From positions 124,001-188,000 of the forward strand of contig CANHGL010000001.1 in assembly GCA_947460245.1 (NCBI GenBank): 64,000 nt of DNA, read 5' to 3'. Origin of the DNA: Sphingobacteriales bacterium. Lineage in GTDB: Bacteria > Bacteroidota > Bacteroidia > Chitinophagales > JADIYW01. The position numbers were made by a program, and so were the translations under genes. The notes beneath the pieces were generated by a model. It was not told the origin of the DNA and ran no database searches. It saw only the letters and a list, made by a program, of their open reading frames with translations. Position 1 is the first letter of the stretch; every line of letters starts with the position of its first letter. Positions 24,973 to 34,373 of the stretch are shown in pieces.

Positions 24973-27363
24973 TTACTTCATAATCATATTAAATTCTACA
25001 CGACGGTTCTTAGATCTTCCTGCAGCCGTTTTATTATCCTCAACAGATTTAGTATCTCCGAATCCGGTAAAGCTTAATCGCTTAGCATCAACCCCTTTAT
25101 TAATTAAATAATCATAAGCAGCCTTTGCTCTATTCTTAGATAAAGCAAGATTCATCTCAGGCTTGCCAATATTGTCGGTATGCCCTTCAATACTTACGTC
25201 ATAATAATCATACTCTTTAAGCATCTTTGCAACATCATCCAGTGCAGGATAAGATATCGACTTAATAACCGCCTTGCCTGTTTCAAATTGTATACTCTGT
25301 GCTTTCAACATTACCTTTTTAATTTGCTCCTGTACCTCTTTCTTAATTTCAGGACAACCTTTATTCTCTTTTACACCTTTTACTGTCGGACAAGCATCAT
25401 CTTTATCCAATACACCATCTCCATCCGTATCCGGATAAGGACATCCTGAATTTTCTTTAGGTCCTTTAACATTCACACACTTATCTTCATTGTCATAAAC
25501 TCCATCTCCGTCAGTATCCGGACAACCTGCATGTTTCTTATCGCCTGCAACAGTTGGACAAGCATCTTCCGAATCTATTACACCATCATTATCTGTATCT
25601 GGGCAGCCTTGCAATTCTTTCTTGCCTGCAACATCCGGACATTTATCATCCTTATCAGCAACACCATCGCCATCACGGTCAGGACATCCTTTTAGTGCTT
25701 TCAATCCAGACTGATCCGGACAAGCATCTTCCATATCGATAATACCATCACCATCTTTATCAGGACATCCATTCAACTCTTTTTTACCAGGTGTATCCGG
25801 GCACTTATCTTCTATATCTAAAACACCATCTCCATCTCTGTCCGGACATCCTTGCGATGCACAAGTTCCCTTTTGTGTAGGACATAAATCTTTCTTGTTA
25901 GATACACCATCTTTGTCCTTATCCTTTGCCGTTCTGTTAGGTATAGATACCCTCATACCCACTTGAATATTTACATCTCTTCTGTCCTTTTTTATCAGAT
26001 TCGTAAAAATATCCTGAGAAGCAATGTATAAAGGTCCCAAACGCAATCCTGCACCCCATTGAACATTAGCCAATTGATTAATAGCTAAAGGCAGATACGC
26101 TCCAAACCATTTGTAATCATATCTTGGTGTAATCGCAAACGTAGTCAGATGATGTATATTATTTTTAGTTTGCTTTATTGGATTAATTTGAGCAGCTACG
26201 TTAACTCCTAGTCCTTTGTAAAGATTTAAATCTGCCCAAAGGTTGATGGTAGTAGGTAACCACATCTTAAAAGTTCCATCATCTTCACTAACTCTTGTGC
26301 CCTTATTCAACCAATCATACAGAAGTGTATTAGCATTAAATTTCTCTCCGGATTTCTGAAGATTCAAATCATAATCTCTTACAGAATCAGATTTGATAAA
26401 TTTCAATCGACCAATATTGATAACAGAAAATCCAACCTGTACAAAATGCTTATCCCTGTCATTATAATATTGATCTTTACAGTCCATAGTATATTTATAC
26501 TTCTCCTTATCTTTTCTAAACTCATAAACTACAGCTATATCTGCTGCTACAGACCACTTAGAAACCTGATTATTTATAAATCCTTTAAATACATCTACAG
26601 CAGAAAAATTACTATTGGGTAAGAAGTACTCTAAGTTCTTGGAAGCCCCCACCTTCATGCGTGCATTTACACTGATAGTATCTAAGTTGTCAAACCTATA
26701 CTTGAAGTCATCTGAATATGCATATAGCGCAGCAATACCCTTCACTGCTTTGATAGTTGCACCCACTTTAAGGAAGTGTTTATCTTTATCCAAGACAACT
26801 CTCGAATAAGTAACTCCTGCATCCGCCCAAGCCATTCCTTTTATACCTATATCTTTCACATCATGAAAATCCGTACTGGTAAAATCACCAATACGATCAA
26901 ATGCTTTCCGCCCCCAGCCCCAACGTAAATTCCTGCCCAGTGCTTCTTCCAGATTATCTGCATTGGTCACACTGTTTAAATGAGCAGAAAATGCAATAGC
27001 CTGATTATTTTTACTTTCTTTTCCAAAAGCCACCAAGAAAGAAAGTGGAAGCTGAATTGTTGTGCTTACATATCCTGTCTTTGACTTACCATTTAAGCGC
27101 TCTGAAAGATTAATATCACCATCAAAATTTTTTAAATCCATCAATTTCCCTGTAATACCAATATAATTATTGCTCACAGTGGCGTCTAAAGCAAATAGGT
27201 TAATATCCACTTTGTACCTGTTATCGGCAATCGCAGGATTATAATTAACGTTGTTAATACCGCCAAAATTGCTGGCACGAATACCCAAAAATTGAGCATT
27301 GGAAATTAGTGTACTGCTCAAAACAAGCAACAGAAAAATTGAATGTAAAAAAGACTTCTTCAT
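24973..27363 (-). CDS. OmpA-family outer-membrane protein with DUF5723-like barrel and TSP3 repeats
   Basis: This is a 796-residue three-part protein. A signal peptide (KKSFLHSIFLLLVLSSTLISNAQ) leads to an N-terminal region of about 450 residues resembling DUF5723 beta-barrel proteins. Seven thrombospondin type 3 Ca-binding repeats (DxDxDG followed by a CP) come next. The C-terminal OmpA domain has EGHTDN, LSKNRAKAAYDYL and NRRVEF, the peptidoglycan-binding residues. It anchors the outer membrane to the cell wall. I chose the ATG at 27363 because it gives the signal peptide; an upstream start adds 17 unrelated residues. Confidence 0.88.
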   Translation of the reverse strand: MKKSFLHSIFLLLVLSSTLISNAQFLGIRASNFGGINNVNYNPAIADNRYKVDINLFALDATVSNNYIGITGKLMDLKNFDGDINLSERLNGKSKTGYVSTTIQLPLSFLVAFGKESKNNQAIAFSAHLNSVTNADNLEEALGRNLRWGWGRKAFDRIGDFTSTDFHDVKDIGIKGMAWADAGVTYSRVVLDKDKHFLKVGATIKAVKGIAALYAYSDDFKYRFDNLDTISVNARMKVGASKNLEYFLPNSNFSAVDVFKGFINNQVSKWSVAADIAVVYEFRKDKEKYKYTMDCKDQYYNDRDKHFVQVGFSVINIGRLKFIKSDSVRDYDLNLQKSGEKFNANTLLYDWLNKGTRVSEDDGTFKMWLPTTINLWADLNLYKGLGVNVAAQINPIKQTKNNIHHLTTFAITPRYDYKWFGAYLPLAINQLANVQWGAGLRLGPLYIASQDIFTNLIKKDRRDVNIQVGMRVSIPNRTAKDKDKDGVSNKKDLCPTQKGTCASQGCPDRDGDGVLDIEDKCPDTPGKKELNGCPDKDGDGIIDMEDACPDQSGLKALKGCPDRDGDGVADKDDKCPDVAGKKELQGCPDTDNDGVIDSEDACPTVAGDKKHAGCPDTDGDGVYDNEDKCVNVKGPKENSGCPYPDTDGDGVLDKDDACPTVKGVKENKGCPEIKKEVQEQIKKVMLKAQSIQFETGKAVIKSISYPALDDVAKMLKEYDYYDVSIEGHTDNIGKPEMNLALSKNRAKAAYDYLINKGVDAKRLSFTGFGDTKSVEDNKTAAGRSKNRRVEFNMIMK
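25355..25926 (-). repeat. Coding tandem repeats (seven TSP3 units) in the ompA-like gene
   Basis: Seven units of about 75-84 bases encode DxDGDGVxDxxDxCP followed by a short linker ending in GCP. Cysteines are spaced for disulfides between neighbouring units, and the Asp residues are those that coordinate calcium in TSP3 proteins. Confidence 0.85.
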
Positions 27364-27771
27364 GAATGATTTTTTATTATTTGAAATACTTAATCTTTGA
27401 ATATGTAGGCGCAATTAAATAGATAAATACCTAATTACATCTTAGACGACGCGAAAATATCTAATTTTTATCAAATATGTTATCAAATGTTAAGAAGGCT
27501 TTTTGTTTTAAAATCCACTCCTTCATAATCAACCATTCAAAAATATCAATTTTAGAAGATACAACTCTACCCAATTTGGGAATTTTAGGTTATCTTTGAC
27601 AATCGTAAAGGCATCATTTTCTTCTTTTGCTAAGAAATAGCCTTATAACACTTGAAGCACTTCCCTTATACCTATCAAAATTGAAGACTACAATTCTTTA
27701 GGCAGTTCGGGTTTACAATTAAAACTTTGCCATTACATATGTGGCTCCATTCATGAAATAAAAAGACAGTT
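27364..27771. other. Divergent intergenic region between ompA-like gene and DUF4290 gene
   Basis: This is a 408-base AT-rich region. It must carry the promoter for the ompA-like gene (no exact box found) and it holds one exact -7 box toward the DUF4290 gene at 27591-27598. I see no ORF, tRNA or strong hairpin in it. Confidence 0.5.
27591..27598 (+). promoter_or_regulatory. Predicted -7 promoter box, distal, upstream of DUF4290-murA
   Basis: TATCTTTG is an exact TAnnTTTG match, but it lies 173 bases before the ATG at 27772. If used, it makes an unusually long leader of about 165-170 bases. Confidence 0.4.
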
Positions 27772-28434
27772 ATGATATACAATACCGATAGAAACGATAT
27801 AGAAATGCGCGAATATGGTCGCCACTTACAAAAGATGGTAGACTATGCCATTACCATAAAAGACAAAGGCATCCGACAAAAAGTTGCAGAAGATATTATT
27901 CATTTGATGGGTATATTAAACCCACAACTTCGAAATACTGCAGATTACAAACACAAGCTATGGGATCACTTGTTTATTATATCCAACTTTAAGCTAGAGG
28001 TTAACTCACCCTACCCTAAGCCCACTCCGGACACTGCCAGAATTAAGCCTGCCTATTTACCATATCCTCAAAAAAGAATCAAGTTGAAACACTATGGCAG
28101 AAATGTGGAGTCATTGGTAAAAAAAGCCATAAAGATGGAGGATGAAGACAAAAAGGCAATATTCACCGAGATCATAGGAAACTTTATGAAAATGGCCTAC
28201 AGAAACTGGAGTAATGAAGAAGTGAGTAACGAGCTGATAAAAGAGGATATGAAAGCTATCTCTGGAGGCGAACTGGAAATCAGTGCTGAGATGAATATTG
28301 AAACTATGTCGAGGAATCAACCAAGGAGTAATAAATTCAGCCAGAATAGACCTAATAATCCTCAGAATAGAAACAACAACAGGAAGAATAAGAATAGAAA
28401 TTTTCCTCAGAATAATCGTAACCGCTATAAATAG
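27772..28434 (+). CDS. DUF4290 domain-containing protein
   Basis: This is a 220-residue soluble protein. Its N-terminal 170 residues match the Bacteroidota DUF4290 family (IEMREYGRHLQKMVDYA, then LMGILNPQLRNTADYKHKLWDHL). The tail from about residue 185 is a low-complexity Asn/Arg/Lys stretch, likely disordered and possibly nucleic-acid binding. The function is unknown. The gene sits 9 bases before murA in the same direction. This pairing recurs in the phylum and hints at a cell-wall link, by inference only. Confidence 0.85.
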   Translation: MIYNTDRNDIEMREYGRHLQKMVDYAITIKDKGIRQKVAEDIIHLMGILNPQLRNTADYKHKLWDHLFIISNFKLEVNSPYPKPTPDTARIKPAYLPYPQKRIKLKHYGRNVESLVKKAIKMEDEDKKAIFTEIIGNFMKMAYRNWSNEEVSNELIKEDMKAISGGELEISAEMNIETMSRNQPRSNKFSQNRPNNPQNRNNNRKNKNRNFPQNNRNRYK

Positions 28435-28443
28435 TTATTCATA

Positions 28444-29754
28444 ATGAACGCAGATGCATTTGAAGTAATTGGAGGCCAGACATTAAACGGTAGTATCACT
28501 CCTCAAGGTGCAAAAAATGAGGCCTTGCAGGTTATTTCTGCGGTACTTCTAACTGATGAAGACGTTACCATATCCAATATTCCAAATATATTAGATGTTA
28601 ATGTACTGATTGACTTACTATCCGAAATGGGTGTTAAAATCACAAAGGAAGATGCGTCTACTTACACCTTTAACGCAAGGGATGTCGACCCGGATATATT
28701 ACTGACAGAAGCCTTTAAAAAAAGAGCGGGTAACCTTCGTGGATCAGTTATGATTTTAGGCCCTTTATTAGCTCGATTCCGAAAAGCATTTCTACCTACC
28801 CCTGGCGGAGATAAGATTGGAAGAAGAAGATTAGATACACATTTCCTTGGCTTTGAACAGCTTGGTGCGAAATTTAATTTTGATAAAGAAAAATCATTCT
28901 ATTCTTTATCCGCAGACAAACTCACAGGCAATTATATTTTACTGGAAGAACCTTCTGTAACCGGAACGGCCAATATAGTAATGGCGGCAGTGCTCGCAGA
29001 GGGAGAAACAACCCTTTTCAATGCTGCTTGTGAGCCCTATCTTCAACAGTTATGTTCTATGTTGAATAGAATGGGTGCAAAGATTTCGGGCATCGGATCA
29101 AACCTCTTGAAAATAGAAGGTGTTTCAAAACTCCAGGGAACGAAGCACCGCTTATTACCAGATATGATTGAAATTGGAAGTTTCATCGGACTAGCGGCTA
29201 TGACACGATCAGAAATCACCATAAAAGACGCACGTATTGACGCACTTGGATTAATACCTGCGTACTTTCAAAAGCTAGGTATCAAGCTAGAATTCAAGAA
29301 TGATGATATCATCGTACACGCACAAGACCGTTATGAAATACAAACTTTTATTGATGGTTCTATCTTAACCATAGCAGATGGTCCATGGCCACTCTTCACC
29401 CCTGATTTACTGAGTATTTTACTGGTCACTGCTACCCAGGCAAGTGGAAGCGTACTGATTCATCAAAAGATGTTCGAAAGCAGATTATTCTTTGTAGATA
29501 AACTCATCGACATGGGCGCAAAAATTATTCTCTGCGATCCTCACCGGGCTACCGTAATTGGCATCAATAGAGAATATAACCTCAGGGGAATTGAAATGAG
29601 CTCTCCGGATATCAGAGCAGGAGTTTCTTTGCTTATTGCAGCATTGTCTGCAGAAGGAAAGAGTAGAATTTCTAATATCCATCAAATTGACAGAGGATAT
29701 CAATACATAGACCAGCGCTTACAAAACCTAGGAGCCAACATTAGAAGATTATAG
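28444..29754 (+). CDS. murA: UDP-N-acetylglucosamine 1-carboxyvinyltransferase MurA
   Basis: This 436-residue enzyme catalyses the first committed step of peptidoglycan synthesis, adding enolpyruvate from PEP to UDP-GlcNAc in the cytoplasm. The substrate-contacting GAKNEAL segment (Lys24, Asn25) and the active-site loop PTPGGDKIGRRRLD are present. In the loop the usual catalytic Cys (Cys115 in E. coli) is replaced by Asp123. Asp at this site keeps activity and blocks the covalent attack of fosfomycin in other bacteria. Full family length and no damage are seen. Co-transcription with the DUF4290 gene is likely. Confidence 0.96.
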   Translation: MNADAFEVIGGQTLNGSITPQGAKNEALQVISAVLLTDEDVTISNIPNILDVNVLIDLLSEMGVKITKEDASTYTFNARDVDPDILLTEAFKKRAGNLRGSVMILGPLLARFRKAFLPTPGGDKIGRRRLDTHFLGFEQLGAKFNFDKEKSFYSLSADKLTGNYILLEEPSVTGTANIVMAAVLAEGETTLFNAACEPYLQQLCSMLNRMGAKISGIGSNLLKIEGVSKLQGTKHRLLPDMIEIGSFIGLAAMTRSEITIKDARIDALGLIPAYFQKLGIKLEFKNDDIIVHAQDRYEIQTFIDGSILTIADGPWPLFTPDLLSILLVTATQASGSVLIHQKMFESRLFFVDKLIDMGAKIILCDPHRATVIGINREYNLRGIEMSSPDIRAGVSLLIAALSAEGKSRISNIHQIDRGYQYIDQRLQNLGANIRRL

Positions 29755-29878
29755 TCATTCTGTGATATTTTCTTGACTGAAATTTACTTCCTAAGCTATT
29801 CCTAAAAAAGGCTTCGATTTTAATCTAATTTGTGGATAAACTGAGTGCTTTTAGTTCCATTTCAGGGCCTATATTTTG

Positions 29879-29886
29879 TATATTTA
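29879..29886 (+). promoter_or_regulatory. Possible -7 promoter element of gyrB (near match)
   Basis: TATATTTA differs from TAnnTTTG only in the last base and lies 19 bases before the gyrB ATG. The same TTTA variant precedes the lipoprotein and OppC-type genes. Confidence 0.35.
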
Positions 29887-29896
29887 CGGACTATAA

Positions 29897-31867
<1,971 letters not shown>

Positions 31868-31885
31868 TATTACTCAGCTAAATAT

Positions 31886-31923
31886 CTATAGAAAAACCAT
31901 CCTATCGGATGGTTTTTCTATAG
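31886..31923. terminator. Bidirectional terminator between gyrB and DUF1295 gene
   Basis: A perfect 17-bp stem (31886-31902 with 31907-31923) has a TATC loop. It contains AAAAACCATCC paired with GGATGGTTTTT, so T runs are available on both strands for the convergent genes. Confidence 0.88.
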
Positions 31924-31944
31924 TACTATTATTTATAAAATCAT

Positions 31945-32877
31945 TTACCAGAATTTTGGCAGAAACTTGGATACCCGTTTTTGGTAGTCTTTATAATCAG
32001 GATACTTTCCTGCTGTGATATTTTCACTAAAGTCTGCACTACCCTGAAATAATAAAACGAGCAATACGCAACCCACCATACTCCAGTTTATCCATCTTCC
32101 TGTAGCGACAACACTAAACAAATAAAATACTATCCAAATACTCTGCTCTGATGCATAATTGGGATGACGTACTTTAGACCACAATCCGGAGGAGATAAAG
32201 CCCGATTGCTGTTCTTCCGTTAATGGTTCTCCTGCATTTTTTCTTCTATGCTTTTCTGATTGGAAATTCCACTGTTGTTGGTCAGCTATGGTTTCCAAGA
32301 GTACAAAGGCTAAAAATACTGCTGCAAGTACAATATCAAATATGCCAATTGGATTAGGTGCATCTTGTATCGCTAGTATCCCTGGTAGTGTAAATGCCAA
32401 TATCAATGCCTGCTGGTATAGACAAATAAAGAACAAGTTAAACAATGTAAAACTCCATTTAGACTGAAGAAACTTTTCTTTTCTGAGTTCAGTCCATCGA
32501 TAATCTTCTTCACCCTCCCAAAACTTCAGTGAGTATCCTCCACGTCTGCTAAAATTATAGGTCAGACGTATACTCCACACAGCTACCAAAACAGTCATTA
32601 AAATTAATCTATCATTCCAACCTCCTTTAATGGCTGTATAAGCTACATAAAAGAGTGGCATTATGCTCCAAAGTTTATCCGTCTGGCTATAGTTTTTTGT
32701 AAGCTCGCCAAGTAAAAAACATAGAAGAGATACTATTATCATACCAAATACTAGATTCTTCGTTGCCAGCAACTGCAACTCAGAAAGTGGTTGATCGTAA
32801 AAGACAGCTACTAAAGGAATAACAATTAAAGCTATAATTAGCAAAAAAGAAGTAACCAGTAAATTAGATTTATTCAT
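31945..32877 (-). CDS. DUF1295 integral membrane protein (steroid 5-alpha-reductase-like)
   Basis: This is a 310-residue protein with about eight membrane helices. The C-terminal signature SGLWSKVRHPNYASEQSIW followed by GSADFSENITAGKYPDYKDYQKRVSKFLP is the hallmark of DUF1295/isoprenylcysteine methyltransferase-like enzymes, whose HPNY segment sits at the cofactor site. The family may reduce or methylate membrane lipids; the substrate is unknown. It is convergent with gyrB across the bidirectional terminator. It diverges from a small membrane protein gene with which it shares a 70-base upstream region. Confidence 0.85.
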   Translation of the reverse strand: MNKSNLLVTSFLLIIALIVIPLVAVFYDQPLSELQLLATKNLVFGMIIVSLLCFLLGELTKNYSQTDKLWSIMPLFYVAYTAIKGGWNDRLILMTVLVAVWSIRLTYNFSRRGGYSLKFWEGEEDYRWTELRKEKFLQSKWSFTLFNLFFICLYQQALILAFTLPGILAIQDAPNPIGIFDIVLAAVFLAFVLLETIADQQQWNFQSEKHRRKNAGEPLTEEQQSGFISSGLWSKVRHPNYASEQSIWIVFYLFSVVATGRWINWSMVGCVLLVLLFQGSADFSENITAGKYPDYKDYQKRVSKFLPKFW

Positions 32878-32935
32878 AAAATTTTATTTTTATTATTTCA
32901 TATTTAGTTAAAATGAAGCTACGCCTCTAATTTAG

Positions 32936-32943
32936 TACATTTG
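32936..32943 (+). promoter_or_regulatory. Predicted -7 promoter box four bases before an ATG
   Basis: TACATTTG is an exact TAnnTTTG match, with only GTCT between it and the ATG at 32948. If used, the transcript is leaderless or nearly so. Confidence 0.5.
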
Positions 32944-32947
32944 GTCT

Positions 32948-33628
32948 ATGAAAAAACAATTATTTCCCTTCCAACTGCTATATATAAGCTGTATTACCTT
33001 CCTTGCATTAACCACTATAGGCATGCTATACTTTCCAGGTGGCACTATATTAGATCATAATACCAAGGGATATAGTTTTTTTAATAACTTTTTCTCTGAG
33101 CTGGGACGATGGCGTGCTATTAGTGGTGAGACTAAATGGATCTCTTTCTACACCTTTACCATTTCTGTGGTAATGCAAGCTATCGCTATGTTTATCTTTA
33201 ATCTGTATTTTCTAAGAAAAATAAAAAGTATCCACCTACACCGTGGCGCGCACTATACCGCTTTAGCATCAGGCTTTGTTTTTCCATTCCTACTAGCAGG
33301 TATTGGACTTACCCCATGCGATGTATTCTTGCCGCAGCATATGTTCTGCGTAAAAGCTGGATTTAGTTTATTACTACCCATGAGCATATCTTACACGCTT
33401 TTAATCCGCAAACATCATATTCTGCCTAACAGATATGGAAACGTAATGTTAAGTATCGTTTTTGGAATAGGAATATATCTCGTGATGTTATTTAGTGGGC
33501 CAGATCCACACAAAATTCCTTATGTGCAGCAAACAGCTCAAAAGATAATTGTATACAGCATGGTATTTTCTCTACTTTATCTTTCTTCAGGAGCATTACG
33601 GTTTCTTCAAGAGCCTATCAAAGAATAA
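32948..33628 (+). CDS. Multipass membrane protein (DUF998-like)
   Basis: This is a 226-residue protein with about six hydrophobic helices. A conserved-looking FFSELGRWRAISGE segment follows the first helix, and GIGLTPCDVF lies in the middle. The layout and the FSELG segment resemble DUF998 membrane proteins, but I am not certain of the family. The function is unknown. The start is the ATG at 32948, immediately after a -7 box. The gene is convergent with the barrel gene at 33641, with 12 bases between the stops and no terminator. Confidence 0.6.
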   Translation: MKKQLFPFQLLYISCITFLALTTIGMLYFPGGTILDHNTKGYSFFNNFFSELGRWRAISGETKWISFYTFTISVVMQAIAMFIFNLYFLRKIKSIHLHRGAHYTALASGFVFPFLLAGIGLTPCDVFLPQHMFCVKAGFSLLLPMSISYTLLIRKHHILPNRYGNVMLSIVFGIGIYLVMLFSGPDPHKIPYVQQTAQKIIVYSMVFSLLYLSSGALRFLQEPIKE

Positions 33629-33640
33629 TATTCATTCCGA

Positions 33641-34318
33641 CTATTTACCACCAAGTCCGAAACCAAAGCCAAAGTTCATAATTAGTGGAAAATTTCCAAA
33701 AGTCCCTCTGTATATAGACTCTCTATTATTCAAGACATTATACACTGCAGATATATTAAAGGAACCTACCTTCCCTATGGCAGTAGAATAGCCCAAACCT
33801 AATAAAAGATGGTTGACAAATATACGCCGACTGAAATCTTCATAAGATGGCTTATTGACCACGTCATATCTTGATTCTAAATAAAGCCCCTTCCATAGAT
33901 ATCCTCTGGCATATATATCAACACCATAAACAAAAAAACTAAATACATCCGCCGTAGAAAACTTATATCGCTGATATATAAATATGGGTCCACCCCCTAG
34001 CTCAAGTCGTTTCCTGATGACCATATACCCCACTGTAGGAGATATATTGATATAGGTAAAAGTGCCAAATTGCAAACCTATGTTTGGTCCGATACGGATG
34101 CGCTGCAGACGTTCTTTTCTTTTAGCCACAGACGACTGGGCATCCGTATTCTCAACTACTTTATCTTTTACTAGTTTTTTAGCAGAAGTAGACTCAGCTG
34201 TTGAAACCGGAGACTCTATCACCTGAGCAGGTTCATAAATTTCCTCTTGTGCATGAATGCTAACCGGAATAAAGGAAAACAATAGTAAAAAGAATCCAAC
34301 AAAAAACCTGTATATCAT
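33641..34318 (-). CDS. Hypothetical secreted outer-membrane beta-barrel protein
   Basis: This is a 225-residue exported protein. The ATG at 34318 begins a signal peptide (IYRFFVGFFLLLFSFIPVSIHAQ); the longer frame adds 19 residues without such a pattern and runs into the promoter of the divergent peptidase. After a charged linker, from about residue 80 on (RIRIGPNIGLQFGTFTYIN), alternating strands and a glycine/phenylalanine-rich end (NFGFGFGLGGK) suggest a small barrel. No named family was recognised. It is divergent from the S9 peptidase gene. Confidence 0.6.
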   Translation of the reverse strand: MIYRFFVGFFLLLFSFIPVSIHAQEEIYEPAQVIESPVSTAESTSAKKLVKDKVVENTDAQSSVAKRKERLQRIRIGPNIGLQFGTFTYINISPTVGYMVIRKRLELGGGPIFIYQRYKFSTADVFSFFVYGVDIYARGYLWKGLYLESRYDVVNKPSYEDFSRRIFVNHLLLGLGYSTAIGKVGSFNISAVYNVLNNRESIYRGTFGNFPLIMNFGFGFGLGGK

Positions 34319-34350
34319 AAGTCTGACTTTAAAATTGTTTATATAGAACG

Positions 34351-34358
34351 TAACTTTG
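34351..34358 (+). promoter_or_regulatory. Predicted -7 promoter box of the S9 peptidase gene
   Basis: TAACTTTG is an exact TAnnTTTG match, 15 bases before the ATG at 34374. A TTG at 34356 that opens a longer frame is part of this box. Confidence 0.6.
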
Positions 34359-34373
34359 ATTAAAATTGTTTCC

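Noticed and set aside
24647-25077. Two short plus-strand frames in the lpxK-ompA interval
   Set aside because: They are made from the palindromic repeats and, further on, from the antisense of the OmpA domain; no start signals or protein-like composition.
28444-29754. MurA as an inactive paralogue because the catalytic Cys is missing
   Set aside because: Asp at this position is known to support activity, and all other key residues and the full length are preserved.
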